This document shows positions 53,577 through 63,097 of a DNA stretch of 64,000 nt, piece after piece. The stretch spans positions 310,001 through 374,000 of the forward strand of contig NZ_QVNU01000007.1 of the NCBI RefSeq assembly GCF_003545715.1, in the 5' to 3' direction. This DNA comes from Taibaiella koreensis (GTDB taxonomy: Bacteria; Bacteroidota; Bacteroidia; Chitinophagales; Chitinophagaceae). The number at the start of each line of letters is the position of its first letter. Within the stretch, counting starts at the first letter, position 1. Made by a program: the position numbers and the translations under genes. The notes under the pieces were generated by a model. The model worked only from the letters and a program-made list of their open reading frames with translations. It was not told where the DNA came from and ran no database searches.

Positions 53577-55358
53577 ATGAAAAAACGGAACTTTGTGCTG
53601 CTACTGGCCCTGGCCTGCAGTAATTTATTGCCGGCGCCGGTATCGGCCCAATATGTGCGTACCTACCAGTCGTTCAATCCCGCCGCCATGCCGGTTGGCG
53701 CCGTCGACCTTATCGCGGCAAATCCCGGCACTTCGGTACTGCTGGCAACGGACATCACTTATGACCCGGTCATGGGAGCCTCGCCTAACGATAATATCCT
53801 GCTCCGGGAGTTGGATATTAACGGGAATATTCTCTTCGAGACCCTCTACCGGCGACCTGACCTTTATGTGATCCCGCAGCAGGTGATCCGTGCAGCGAGC
53901 GGCGGCTATATTGTGGTAGGTGTATGTGCACCCCGGAGCGGACTATTTGTCCAGCAGCCCTTCGCTGCCCGGTTCGACAATACAGGCAATTTCCTGTGGA
54001 TAAGGGAGTATCCCTGCAATACCGCACGTTATGGCACCTCACAGCTTGGGAAAGGTGTCTGTATCGAACAGGTGCAGGATGCGCCCGGAGAATCTTATAT
54101 CATAGCGGCATCAAGCCAGCAAACCATCTTACCGCCTTACGATCAGGACTGTATCCTGAATGTATTGCGTATCGATGGTACGGGAAACGTTATGTGGGAC
54201 AAAAAGTATTCTGTAAATATGGCTACCCGCGCAGCTATAGGCTCACCGGCCATGACGGGCCTGCTCATCAGTCCTTCGGTGATCCGCTATGGCTTAGGTA
54301 AATACCTGATCGTGGGGGCCAGAGAGCGGTTCCCCGGTGGTTCAGCATCCTTTTTGATGACTATCGACAACAGCGGAGGCATTGTTGATAATTACCGGGA
54401 GCTGATCGTGCCCACCTATAGCTTCAACCATGATGTTATCTTTGACCCGGTGAACAATAACTTTGTTCTGGCTTACACCATGGGCGACAATAATGTTGTC
54501 GGCGTTCCTACGGCTTCGCAAATCGCTCTCAGCCGCTTTGACGCGGTTACCATGAATCATTTGCGGACGAACTACTATTGGGTGGATCAGACAACCGAAA
54601 ATTATGCTACGGGCATCATGCAGGACAAAGGCTATAAAGGTTATTTCATTTCCTGCAGCATCATGCCATCTCCCCCGAACCCAAGTATCCCGGAAAAAAA
54701 TGCCTGCTTGCTACGCGTGGATAAGTCTACCGGGAGTGCCACGTTTTTCAAGCGCTTTAATATCTATACCAGCACCCTGGCCGCTACCCAACCGGTAAGC
54801 ATCAGCGACCCGCTTACCGGTAAGGAACAGCTTGTTTTTGCCGCAGCCAAAAGCGCAACGAAAGAGATCAGGATGATTGCTACCGATATCAACGGGAGTA
54901 CCTGCGGCGCTGAAGAATACCCGGTAAAACAGGGTACCATAATCCCGGTTTTCTCTTCCAACCCACATGGAGATTATGACATTGTTTGTATGCCCACACT
55001 CGATTTTCTCGATCTTTCGCCTGTATCTACCACCTACAACCAGTGTTCCGGCACCGGTAGCCAATATAAAGGTGTAGGAGAAATGACCATGGAGAGCGAT
55101 TTTAAAGTGTATCCTACGCTATTGGACAAAGGGAATAATCTCCTGAAGCTAGACATAACCACTCCTGGCGCCACGCAGCTGGATCTGGTATTGACAGGTA
55201 TGGACGGCCGCCAGGTAGGCGCTCATTCCTTTGTACTTAATGGAGGAGCGCAAACATTGTCTTGGGCATTACCCGAACTGGCATCCGGCATATATGCTCT
55301 TTCAGCCCATTCGGCCGATGGGACGATACGGGAAACCCGTCGCCTGGTCAGGCAATAA
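53577..55358 (+). CDS. T9SS cargo protein, probable beta-propeller
   Basis: 593 aa. Signal peptide MKKRNFVLLLALACSNLLPA. Repeating units of the form 'NILLRELDINGNILFETLYR', 'AARFDNTGNFLWIREYP', 'NVLRIDGTGNVMWDKKYS' (each about 50-70 residues apart) are the blades seen in Bacteroidota exported propellers. The last ~85 residues are a sorting domain (FKVYPTLLDKGNNLLKL, LTGMDGRQVGAHS, LASGIYALSAHS). No catalytic residues evident; extracellular, function unknown. Confidence 0.85.
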   Translation: MKKRNFVLLLALACSNLLPAPVSAQYVRTYQSFNPAAMPVGAVDLIAANPGTSVLLATDITYDPVMGASPNDNILLRELDINGNILFETLYRRPDLYVIPQQVIRAASGGYIVVGVCAPRSGLFVQQPFAARFDNTGNFLWIREYPCNTARYGTSQLGKGVCIEQVQDAPGESYIIAASSQQTILPPYDQDCILNVLRIDGTGNVMWDKKYSVNMATRAAIGSPAMTGLLISPSVIRYGLGKYLIVGARERFPGGSASFLMTIDNSGGIVDNYRELIVPTYSFNHDVIFDPVNNNFVLAYTMGDNNVVGVPTASQIALSRFDAVTMNHLRTNYYWVDQTTENYATGIMQDKGYKGYFISCSIMPSPPNPSIPEKNACLLRVDKSTGSATFFKRFNIYTSTLAATQPVSISDPLTGKEQLVFAAAKSATKEIRMIATDINGSTCGAEEYPVKQGTIIPVFSSNPHGDYDIVCMPTLDFLDLSPVSTTYNQCSGTGSQYKGVGEMTMESDFKVYPTLLDKGNNLLKLDITTPGATQLDLVLTGMDGRQVGAHSFVLNGGAQTLSWALPELASGIYALSAHSADGTIRETRRLVRQ

Positions 55359-55442
55359 CCTGCGGGCATGCGCCGGTCGGAACGCGATAGCGGTCTGAAC
55401 GGCGGCTGGGGATTGATTTTGAAGGTATCACAGCAAGTACAT

Positions 55443-55477
55443 AAAAACAGGCTGACCCTGAAGGTCAGCCTGTTTTT
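55443..55477. terminator. Bidirectional terminator between convergent genes
   Basis: AAAAACAGGCTGACC / GGTCAGCCTGTTTTT, 15-bp perfect stem with a 5-base loop. Confidence 0.9.
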
Positions 55478-55519
55478 GTATAGGCATATGATCATTACCC
55501 GGTAAAATGATAAGTCTGA

Positions 55520-56419
55520 TTACTGTGCGCCTACGGCCAGCTGTACGCCCTGGTAAGAAGGTAGCTGCGACGCCGGGGGAGCAACATCCAGGTTGGAGTC
55601 GGCCTGGGCCAGCGTCCTGGTCACCATGGCGGGATTATTGCTTTGTTTGTTCAGCTTCTGGAATTCGCCTTTGATCAGCTCATCCTCCGAAACCTGGGGC
55701 ATACGGTTGAGCCAGACAGACTGTGCCAGGTAAGCGCGGCTGGGATAATAAATGTACAGGCAGGTACCCTCCTTGATCGTATTAATGATCGCCTTGCTTT
55801 GTGTTACAGGTATGGCCGGGCATCCCCAGCTGCGGCCCAGGCGCTTGTTGTCGCGGATATAAGATTCGCATACATAGTCGGCGCCATGCATCACGATAGC
55901 GCGGCTGTAAGCGGCGTCGTTATAGCCATTATCCATGCCGTTCAGCTTCAGGGAGTAACCATTATCACCATCGTAGGTTTCTTCGGTAACATAAAATCCC
56001 AGGCTGCTTTGATGAGAATTTTCACGATTGGAAAAGTTAACGGCGAATTCTTCACCGGTACCTTGTCCATGAGCCACCAATGTATGGAACATCACCCTGG
56101 CGCGCTCCAGGTCGATTACCCAAAGTCGCTTTACATTGGCCGAAAGACTGAAATCGCAGATGCTGAGCATGGCATGCGCCTGGTCCAACTTACCTGCTTC
56201 TTTTAAATTGAGGTAGCCGGTGTAGGCTTTACGGAACACTTCCCTGGAGAGCGGCTCGTTTTTTCCAAAATCTATCTGGTTATAAACCTGGTCGGCTTTC
56301 TGGTTAACACCTGTTCGGGGATTATTAAATCTTGAATTTTCTTCCCCTTTCACTACTTGTACAAAAAATGAAGATGCACACATCACAATCATCAACAAAC
56401 CCACTCTGATTTTTTGCAT
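55520..56419 (-). CDS. Murein L,D-transpeptidase catalytic-domain-like protein (YkuD_2)
   Basis: 299 aa. Signal peptide (VGLLMIVMCASSFFVQV). The catalytic region has His178 in AIVMHGADYV and Cys200 in GRSWGCPAIP, the HxxS/C pattern of the L,D-transpeptidase-like family PF13645; WVIDLERARVMFHTLVAHG and YSLKLNGMD are the other conserved blocks. Expected to remodel peptidoglycan or act on a related substrate in the periplasm. The C-terminal ~60 residues are low-complexity. Monocistronic. Confidence 0.92.
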   Translation of the reverse strand: MQKIRVGLLMIVMCASSFFVQVVKGEENSRFNNPRTGVNQKADQVYNQIDFGKNEPLSREVFRKAYTGYLNLKEAGKLDQAHAMLSICDFSLSANVKRLWVIDLERARVMFHTLVAHGQGTGEEFAVNFSNRENSHQSSLGFYVTEETYDGDNGYSLKLNGMDNGYNDAAYSRAIVMHGADYVCESYIRDNKRLGRSWGCPAIPVTQSKAIINTIKEGTCLYIYYPSRAYLAQSVWLNRMPQVSEDELIKGEFQKLNKQSNNPAMVTRTLAQADSNLDVAPPASQLPSYQGVQLAVGAQ

Positions 56420-56747
56420 AAGCCCCTTTTATTTTATTTTTTAATGAATAAATAATAGCCCAATTGTTCAAAAGTATCTAATTGTGATAAAATAAACAAC
56501 CCCTTGATGCTATTTAAACATAGATAAATCCGATTTATATGTCATGAACTTATGACAAAACTATTTTAAGTGACTGGGTATGAATTATGCGGGCATTTTC
56601 GGTATATGGTACATAAAAGGCGGAAGAGGCTTTACTTTTATGGTTTCTTTAGTATAGAACGCATGTTCCTGTCCGGCAGGCTTTTTGTGCCTGGGCTAGA
56701 AAGCGCCTCTAAGCTGCCCGTTTCTTCTTAGCTTTGCGCACCAAGAA
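56420..56747. promoter_or_regulatory. Divergent promoter region with a TAGCTTTG box
   Basis: A 328-base AT-rich gap between divergent starts. TAGCTTTG at 56729-56736 matches TAnnTTTG 11 bases before the polyprenyl synthase ATG. No gene is visible in the remainder. Confidence 0.45.
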
Positions 56748-57719
56748 ATGGATCGTATGCGCAGCTTCCAGGAGATTTCCTTACTCTTCGAACAATATCT
56801 AAAGGCATCCCTGCCTTTCCCCGGCCACCAGGAGCAATTGTATGAGCCTTGCCGCTACCTGCTTGAAGCAGGTGGCAAAAGGGTGCGCCCCGCCTTATGC
56901 CTGATGGCGGGAGAACTGTTTGGCGGCGTTAACGACGATGCTTACCATGCCGCCATGGCTGTGGAGCTATTCCACAATTTCACCCTTATCCACGACGATA
57001 TTATGGATAAGGCGCCTTTGCGCAGGGGCAAGCCTACGGTACATGCCAAATACGGTCTGACCACCGGTATCCTGTCGGGCGACGTGATGGGGATATTTGC
57101 CTATCACTGCCTGGGAATGGTAAAACCGGAGTATCTGCAAAAGGTATTCCAGGTCTTTAATAAAACCGCGATCGAAGTATGCGAAGGGCAGCAATGGGAT
57201 ATGGATTTCGAGGCACAGGAAGAAGTCTCTATTGACGAATACCTGAAAATGATCGAGTTGAAGACCTCTGTATTGCTGGCGGCCAGCCTGCAGATCGGCG
57301 CCATTGTTACAGGTGCACCGGATGAAGATGCCCGGCACCTCTATGAATTCGGAAAAAATATGGGCATTGCCTTCCAGCTACAGGATGATTATCTTGATAC
57401 CTTCGGTGCAGAGGAAAAGATTGGCAAAAAGCCAGGGGGCGATATCAGGGCCAATAAAAAGACCTTCCTGGCGCTGAAGACAAGGGAAGTTGCCGAAGCG
57501 CATCCTGTGATGACCGAGCTGATGCAGAAAGAAGAGGATGAAAGAGTGGATGGTATGCGGCGATTGTACCTCGATCTTAATATAGATGAGCATAGCCGGA
57601 ATATTATCAACCAATATTCGGAATATTCATTTGCACACCTGGATAAGATCAATTTGCCCGATGACCGGAAGCAGCCCTTGCGCCAGCTTGCCGCCTGGCT
57701 GCTGAACCGGCAATACTAA
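56748..57719 (+). CDS. Polyprenyl synthetase family protein
   Basis: 323 aa. The first aspartate-rich motif is DDIMD (Asp83, 84, 87) and the second DDYLD (Asp213, 214, 217); GGKRVRPAL binds IPP. Phe78, five residues before the first motif, is bulky, which in this superfamily limits chain length, so a C15-C20 product is more likely than a long quinone tail (inference). Condenses IPP with allylic diphosphates in the cytoplasm. Start could also be ATG 56757. Confidence 0.94.
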   Translation: MDRMRSFQEISLLFEQYLKASLPFPGHQEQLYEPCRYLLEAGGKRVRPALCLMAGELFGGVNDDAYHAAMAVELFHNFTLIHDDIMDKAPLRRGKPTVHAKYGLTTGILSGDVMGIFAYHCLGMVKPEYLQKVFQVFNKTAIEVCEGQQWDMDFEAQEEVSIDEYLKMIELKTSVLLAASLQIGAIVTGAPDEDARHLYEFGKNMGIAFQLQDDYLDTFGAEEKIGKKPGGDIRANKKTFLALKTREVAEAHPVMTELMQKEEDERVDGMRRLYLDLNIDEHSRNIINQYSEYSFAHLDKINLPDDRKQPLRQLAAWLLNRQY

Positions 57720-57796
57720 GGAACAGAGGGCTTTAAATAATGTCAAATTGACAAAAAAGAAGATTTGGCAAGTAAATTGAACACTCAAACTATAAA

Positions 57797-58435
57797 ATGA
57801 ACCGGTTTAACCCTTTCAATAAAAAAAAGCGTATGAGTAACAAAGACCAAGAGCTTCAGAATGAGGCCCAAAGCAAGGACGAAACGAATCAACAAAATAT
57901 AGACGAAGCAGCCATGAGCTTTAATGCGGATGATAGTTTGGCAGGTACGACACATTTAAATGACGAAATGGCCAATGAAGAGGACGGGCCAGTGCAGCAA
58001 CTGGAAGGCCAGCTCAGGGAGTCCAATGATAAATATTTGCGCCTGGTAGCGGATTTTGACAACTTCCGTAAGCGTAATGCTAAAGAGCGTATAGAGCTGA
58101 TCAAGAATGCAGGAGAAGACGTAATTAAATCTTTGCTTGATGTAGTTGACGATTCGGAACGTGCCATGAAGCAAATGGAAACCAGCGACGATCTGAATTT
58201 AATTAAAGAAGGCGTTCAATTGGTTTTTAATAAATTAAAGAATATACTGCAACAAAGAGGGCTGAAAGCGATGGAAAGTAAAGAGCAGGAATTCGATACA
58301 GAGTTGCATGAAGCCATTACCGAGATCCCCGCACCCACTGAAGCGCTAAAAGGCAAAGTGCTGGATGAGGTACAAAAAGGCTACTACCTGAACGACAAGA
58401 TTATCCGCCACGCCAAAGTGGTGGTTGGCAAATAA
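57797..58435 (+). CDS. grpE: Nucleotide exchange factor GrpE
   Basis: 212 aa; ATG 57797, or 57833 (MSNKDQE). An acidic disordered N-terminus, long coiled-coil helix (QQLEGQLRESNDKYLRLVAD), and the GrpE core (FDNFRKRNAKERIELIKNAG, LLDVVDDSERAM). The C-terminal beta domain ends with GKVLDEVQKGYYLNDKIIRH AKV-type signature. Releases ADP from DnaK. First gene of a grpE-small gene-dnaJ operon; dnaK is not here. Confidence 0.96.
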   Translation: MNRFNPFNKKKRMSNKDQELQNEAQSKDETNQQNIDEAAMSFNADDSLAGTTHLNDEMANEEDGPVQQLEGQLRESNDKYLRLVADFDNFRKRNAKERIELIKNAGEDVIKSLLDVVDDSERAMKQMETSDDLNLIKEGVQLVFNKLKNILQQRGLKAMESKEQEFDTELHEAITEIPAPTEALKGKVLDEVQKGYYLNDKIIRHAKVVVGK

Positions 58436-58448
58436 TGCTTTCGTCCCT

Positions 58449-58796
58449 ATGAAAGCAGCGATTCCTGCCGAAGAAAGGCAACTGATCCTGGACTGCCTGA
58501 AGCAAAGAGGCGATGTGCCGGATGCCGATCTTCAGGCGTACCTGAGGGGGAGAAAGGTGAGTGAGCAAAGGATACCTGCTATCGTAGACAAAACGCTTAA
58601 GGTAGCCGAAGCCAGGCGCTTGGCAAAGACAAGAATGCAGGAAGGTGGCGTGGTAACGACCATAGGATTGGGTGGTGTCGCTTATGCGGCCACAACAGGA
58701 AGGGACGGAACGGCCTGGTTGCTGTGGAGCATGGTAGGCCTGGGCATACTGGCCAGCGGATGGTGGAAAAGAAAGAGATCGAAACAGTACAATTAA
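58449..58796 (+). CDS. Small membrane protein between grpE and dnaJ
   Basis: 115 aa from ATG 58449, 13 bases after grpE; a TTG at 58425 would overlap grpE. The N-terminal ~65 residues are charged and helical ([20 protein letters not shown]). A hydrophobic segment follows ([17 protein letters not shown]) and a membrane helix ([18 protein letters not shown]), with a basic tail. No family recognised. Position in the chaperone operon suggests a link to protein quality control at the membrane; unproven. Confidence 0.82.
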   Translation: MKAAIPAEERQLILDCLKQRGDVPDADLQAYLRGRKVSEQRIPAIVDKTLKVAEARRLAKTRMQEGGVVTTIGLGGVAYAATTGRDGTAWLLWSMVGLGILASGWWKRKRSKQYN

Positions 58797-58833
58797 AATT
58801 TTAAAGCGCTGTTCTGCCGGAACAGGTACGTAT

Positions 58834-59985
58834 ATGAGCAAGAGAGATTATTACGAAGTGCTGGGTGTCCAGAAGGGAGCATCGGCCGATGAGATCAAGA
58901 AGGCATACCGTAAAGTGGCTATGCAGTATCACCCCGACCGGAATGCCGGTGACAGCGCCGCTGAAGAGAAATTCAAAGAGGCGGCTGAAGCATACGAAAT
59001 ATTGAGCGATAGCAATAAGCGGGCTCAGTACGACCGTTTCGGCCATGCCGGTATGAGTGGAGCTGCCGGTGGCGGCTTTGGCGGCGGCATGCGTATGGAA
59101 GATATCTTCTCCAACTTTGGCGATATTTTCGGCGACGATATGTTTGGTAGCTTTTTCGGTGGCGGCCGCCAAGGGGGTGGGCGTAGGGGCTCAAGGGGTT
59201 CCAATCTCCGGGTAAAGCTCAAAATGTCTTATGCCGAGATCGCCCATGGTGCTACCAAAAAGATCAAAGTGAAGAAACATGTGCATTGCAGCACCTGTAA
59301 CGGCAGCGGCGCCAAGGACAAGAACGCTGTGCAAACCTGTACGACCTGTAATGGCAGCGGCCAGGTGCGCAGGGTACAAAGCACATTCCTGGGGCAGATG
59401 CAGACGGTAACTGCTTGCCCTACCTGTAATGGCGAAGGCTCGGTAGTTACCGCCAAATGTACTGTTTGTAAGGGCGAAGGTCGTGTTTTCGGAGAAGAGA
59501 CGATTACGATCGATGTGCCGGCCGGCGTACAGGATGGTATGCAGCTCAGCATGAGCGGCAGAGGTAATGTGGGCGAGCGCGGCGGTATGCCAGGCGACCT
59601 GCTGATCCTGATCGAAGAGGAAAAGCATGCCGAACTGGCTCGCGACGGCAACGACGTGCAGTATGTGCTGCCCTTGTCCTTCTACGATGTGATATTCGGC
59701 ACACAGGTAGAGGTGCCGACTATTGATGGTAAAGCCAAGATCAAGATTCCTGCCGGAACACAAAGCGGCAAAATTTTCAGGCTGAAAGGCAAAGGTTTTC
59801 CCGAGATCAACAGTTACGGAAGGGGCGATCAACTGGTACAGGTAAAGGTATGGACGCCGCAGCAGATGACTGACGACGAACGCCGCGCAATCGAGAAGCT
59901 GAAAGACTCAGTCAATTTCGAGCCTGGTGAAGAAGCCCGTAAAGAGCGTAGCTTTTTTGAAAAAATAAAAGATGCCTTCAGCTAA
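58834..59985 (+). CDS. dnaJ: Chaperone protein DnaJ
   Basis: 383 aa, full type I DnaJ. J-domain with His33-Pro-Asp35, a Gly/Phe-rich region ([20 protein letters not shown]), and four CxxCxGxG zinc repeats ([32 protein letters not shown]). The substrate-binding domains end with [19 protein letters not shown]. Stimulates DnaK ATPase and delivers unfolded clients. Confidence 0.98.
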   Translation: MSKRDYYEVLGVQKGASADEIKKAYRKVAMQYHPDRNAGDSAAEEKFKEAAEAYEILSDSNKRAQYDRFGHAGMSGAAGGGFGGGMRMEDIFSNFGDIFGDDMFGSFFGGGRQGGGRRGSRGSNLRVKLKMSYAEIAHGATKKIKVKKHVHCSTCNGSGAKDKNAVQTCTTCNGSGQVRRVQSTFLGQMQTVTACPTCNGEGSVVTAKCTVCKGEGRVFGEETITIDVPAGVQDGMQLSMSGRGNVGERGGMPGDLLILIEEEKHAELARDGNDVQYVLPLSFYDVIFGTQVEVPTIDGKAKIKIPAGTQSGKIFRLKGKGFPEINSYGRGDQLVQVKVWTPQQMTDDERRAIEKLKDSVNFEPGEEARKERSFFEKIKDAFS

Positions 59986-60005
59986 ACAGCGGGGTGGAAA
60001 ATTTT

Positions 60006-60031
60006 AAGGGCGCGTAGGGCGCCCTTTTTTA
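60006..60031 (+). terminator. Intrinsic terminator after dnaJ
   Basis: AAGGGCGC-GTAGG-GCGCCCTT followed by a T-run, 20 bases past the stop. Confidence 0.9.
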
Positions 60032-60421
60032 TGCTACCCTTTTCCCCGTATCAAACCCGCCGGTCGGGGCGCGCAGCGACCTAAACGGCAAGGGCTGCGG
60101 CACGCCGGTCGGGGCGCACAGCGACCTGAACGGAAAGCCGGCTCCGCTTGAAAGCACGCTAGCGACCTGAACGACAAGGGTGATGTATAGCTCAGAGATG
60201 TGGGAAAACCTCTTCCCGCTGCGCTGTATCCCGACCGTTTTCCCATATCGAACCTGCCGGTCGGTACACGCAGCGACCAGAACGGAAAGCCGGCTCCGCT
60301 TGAAAGCACGCTAGCAACCTGAACGGCACGCCTTAGCTATACGGCAACCTATGCAAGGTGCTCGTCTGTTCTTACGTAACAAAAAAATAATCCGGCTACA
60401 CCAGAATCCTGATTTTATTCC

Positions 60422-60429
60422 TACCTTTG
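60422..60429 (+). promoter_or_regulatory. -7 promoter element (TACCTTTG) of prs
   Basis: Exact TAnnTTTG, 21 bases before ATG 60451. The TTG of this box is also the first codon of the longer frame, which argues for the ATG start. Confidence 0.5.
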
Positions 60430-60450
60430 CGCCCTCATTCCATTTTCTCA

Positions 60451-61401
60451 ATGCAACCTTCGGTTAAAATCTTTTCCGGTACCAATTCCGAATACTTAGC
60501 CAGCAAGATCGCTAATGCCTACGGGGATAAGCTGGGCGATATCAACGTCCAGAAATTCAGCGATGGCGAGTTCCAGCCTGTATTCCAGGAGTCGATCCGC
60601 GGCGATTATGTTTTCCTGGTACAATCGACTTTCTCGCCTTCCGATAACCTGATGGAATTGCTGATGATGATCGATGCTGCGAAGCGTGCTTCCGCCGGCT
60701 ACATCACTGCGGTGATCCCTTACTTCGGCTTTGCCCGCCAGGACCGGAAAGATAAGCCCCGCGTTTCCATCGCTTCCAAGCTGGTAGCCAACCTGCTGAC
60801 GACAGCCGGTGCAGACCGGGTAATGACCATGGACCTGCATGCGCCCCAGATCCAGGGATTTTTCGACATCCCTGTGGACCACCTGGACAGCTCCGCTATT
60901 TTTATCCCATATATTGAAAGATTAAATCTGGAAAACCTTACCTTTGCGTCCCCCGACGTAGGTAGCACCAACAGGGTGCGTGAGGTGGCCAGCTATTTCA
61001 ATGCGGAAATGGTGATCTGCGACAAGCATCGTAAGCGTGCTAACGAGATCGCTTCCATGACGGTGATCGGTGATGTGGCCAACCGGAATGTGGTGCTGAT
61101 CGACGATATCTGCGATACTGCAGGTACCTTGTCCAAGTCTGCGGCCATACTGAAAGAAAGGGGAGCCCTGAGCGTGCGCGCTTTCTGTACCCACCCCGTA
61201 TTGAGTGGCAAGGCGTATGAGAATATTGAAAATTCTGAGTTGGAAAGCATGGTGGTATGCGATACCATCCCGCTGAAGCAGCAATGCAGCAAGATCGAAG
61301 TACTGAGCACAGCCGAATTGTTTGCTATTGCGATCAGGAATACGTTCGAGAATAAATCGATCCATTCCCTGTTCATCCACAGCCAGAGAAAAAATAAATA
61401 A
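60451..61401 (+). CDS. prs: Ribose-phosphate pyrophosphokinase
   Basis: 316 aa from ATG 60451; a frame from TTG 60427 would begin inside the promoter box. FSGTNSEYLASKIANAYGD, ATP-loop FARQDRKDKPRVSIASK, catalytic DLHAPQIQGFFDIPVDHL and the PRPP loop VVLIDDICDTAGTLSK are all present. Makes PRPP from ribose 5-phosphate and ATP for nucleotide and amino-acid synthesis. rplY follows 156 bases downstream. Confidence 0.97.
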   Translation: MQPSVKIFSGTNSEYLASKIANAYGDKLGDINVQKFSDGEFQPVFQESIRGDYVFLVQSTFSPSDNLMELLMMIDAAKRASAGYITAVIPYFGFARQDRKDKPRVSIASKLVANLLTTAGADRVMTMDLHAPQIQGFFDIPVDHLDSSAIFIPYIERLNLENLTFASPDVGSTNRVREVASYFNAEMVICDKHRKRANEIASMTVIGDVANRNVVLIDDICDTAGTLSKSAAILKERGALSVRAFCTHPVLSGKAYENIENSELESMVVCDTIPLKQQCSKIEVLSTAELFAIAIRNTFENKSIHSLFIHSQRKNK

Positions 61402-61557
61402 GCGCCTGTACTGTAACAGGATAGTATAAAATGACTGTTTAAGCAAGAAAACCCGGCCGGCTATGCCGCCACACCTTTATTTTTTTTAAAAGCAGCTTAG
61501 AGTACAGATGTTCGCCGGGACCACATTTGACTTTGGGTAGTAAAAAATCACACAAAA

Positions 61558-62139
61558 ATGAAATCTGTTGTTATTGAAGGACAACCGAGGACCGACATGG
61601 GTAAAAAAGCAGCCCGTGATCTGCGTTCACAAGGACAAGTATTAGGCGTAATTTATGGTGGTAAGGAAGAGATTCATTTCTCTGCACCCGTTATGGCTTT
61701 CCGTGGCCTGGTGTATACCCCCGAGTTCCTGATCGCCGAGATCAAAGTTGACGGTAAGTCCTATCGCACTGTCCTTAAGGACAAGCAATTTGACGTGGTA
61801 ACCGACGCGCTGAACCACATCGACTTCCTGGAGCTGGTAGAAGGCCGCAAAGTGGTTGCCAACCTGCCGCTGAACTTCCACGGACAGTCTGAAGGTGTAA
61901 AAGCCGGTGGCCGTCTGGTAATCAAAATGAAATCTCTGAAGGTACGTACGCTGCCTGAAAATCTGGTGGCCTCCATTGATGTTGATATTACCAACCTGGA
62001 GCTGAATGGTAACATTCGTGTAGAGGACGTAAAGATAGACAATGTGGAGCTGATGAATCCAGCCCGTCAGCCTATCGCTTCGGTAGTAATGACCCGTGCG
62101 CTGCGTCAGGCCGAAACCGAAGAAAAGAAAGGTAAATAA
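61558..62139 (+). CDS. rplY: 50S ribosomal protein L25 (general stress protein Ctc type)
   Basis: 193 aa, the long form with a C-terminal TL5/Ctc domain. GKKAARDLRSQGQVLGVIYG is the N-terminal L25 RNA-binding part; LKDKQFDVVTDALNHIDFLE is the family core; VANLPLNFHGQSEGVKAGGR begins the C-terminal domain. Binds 5S rRNA. Follows prs, as in many bacteria; pth, commonly next, is not present. Confidence 0.96.
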   Translation: MKSVVIEGQPRTDMGKKAARDLRSQGQVLGVIYGGKEEIHFSAPVMAFRGLVYTPEFLIAEIKVDGKSYRTVLKDKQFDVVTDALNHIDFLELVEGRKVVANLPLNFHGQSEGVKAGGRLVIKMKSLKVRTLPENLVASIDVDITNLELNGNIRVEDVKIDNVELMNPARQPIASVVMTRALRQAETEEKKGK

Positions 62140-62160
62140 GCTATTGCATTTTGCTTACGA

Positions 62161-62190
62161 ATGCCGTACCGTCTGGTGCGGCATTTTTTT
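62161..62190 (+). terminator. Intrinsic terminator after rplY
   Basis: ATGCCGTACC-GTCT-GGTGCGGCAT (one T-G pair) followed by a T-run. Confidence 0.9.
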
Positions 62191-62299
62191 GTGCAAACCG
62201 GAACATGTTAATTGTGTCCTCCTGCATATACCTTCATGGGGAAGATGCGTTAAAGCATATTGCATTAGAACCGCTGATCTGAATGCGCTACCCTAATCT

Positions 62300-62986
62300 A
62301 TGAAACGGTCTGTTTGTTGCCTGTTAGTATTATTGCGTTGTACTATCAACGCTTTTGCCCAGGAAAGCGATATTCATTCGCAGGAAATACCTTTGGTTAC
62401 GATCGAGGCTCATGCAGGCAAGAAGCAGGAGATGTCTTCCTTTAACCTGTTGCGCTATGGCTCACGTATGGGCAGCATGTTGCTTTGTACCGAGCAACTC
62501 GGTATCCTGGTCCCGCAGCGCGTCGATTCGGTGCTGTACCTGCATTCGGCTGTGATCCCTTTCGAATACGTGAAAGAAGCGCTAGCGCTTACCGGAACCA
62601 GCAGGCCGGAATACGACTTTTTTCTCCTGCTGCCTTTCCCTTCAGGCGATAGTTTTATCCGGCTGGATCCGGAGTATATTGTGGAAAAGGGGAGGGCTAC
62701 CTGGTATGGAACCGTGCGGCGCCGCCTGATACTGGATATCGGTGAGCGCCTGTTGTTGAAAGAGGCTATTCCCTATTTCTATTTTTTCATGAAACCCAGA
62801 TGCGCCGGCGAGGCGAGCAGCAGAGAGATCTTCCGTTTTGTGCATCGCTTCCGTTCTAAGCTTACCTACCAGAAGATAAATGATAAGGTCCTGTTGTGGG
62901 ACCTTCGCCAGCGGGATGTGGCATTTCTTCGAAGCGCCTTCTTTTTAAACTGGCAGCTGAAGCTGGATTATCGCTGTGATCTTTAG
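62300..62986 (+). CDS. Exported hypothetical protein
   Basis: 228 aa. Short signal peptide (MKRSVCCLLVLLRCTINAFA; cleavage near AFAQ). A segment typical of a carboxypeptidase-regulatory or beta-sandwich start (IPLVTIEAHAGKKQEMSSFN) is followed by basic C-terminal strands. No known family recognised and no sorting domain. ATG 62300 follows the rplY terminator by about 110 bases; single gene. Confidence 0.75.
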   Translation: MKRSVCCLLVLLRCTINAFAQESDIHSQEIPLVTIEAHAGKKQEMSSFNLLRYGSRMGSMLLCTEQLGILVPQRVDSVLYLHSAVIPFEYVKEALALTGTSRPEYDFFLLLPFPSGDSFIRLDPEYIVEKGRATWYGTVRRRLILDIGERLLLKEAIPYFYFFMKPRCAGEASSREIFRFVHRFRSKLTYQKINDKVLLWDLRQRDVAFLRSAFFLNWQLKLDYRCDL

Positions 62987-63017
62987 TGTACCCGGGAATC
63001 TGAGGCGATAATAAAGA

Positions 63018-63050
63018 AAGGCCGCCTCTGAACAGAAGCGGCCGTTTCCA
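63018..63050 (-). terminator. Intrinsic terminator for the minus-strand RND gene
   Basis: GGCCGCCTCT / AGAAGCGGCC with a short loop. On the minus strand it is followed by TTTCTTTATT, about 50 bases past the RND gene stop (63098). Confidence 0.75.
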
Positions 63051-63097
63051 ACAAAAAATAAGAACAAGGCCGGATTGGAAAAAGCGGCCATTATCTG

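Larger units (their letters stand above)
59986..60450. repeat. Gap with terminator and amplified dyad repeat
   Basis: 465 bases without a gene. After the dnaJ terminator (60006-60031) come copies of the CCGGTCGG...CAGCGACCnnAACGG element at 60060-60088, 60105-60133 and 60257-60285, plus diverged copies at about 60144-60173 and 60296-60325. A 70-base segment is nearly duplicated at 60104-60173 and 60256-60325. The prs promoter element lies at 60422-60429. Confidence 0.85.
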
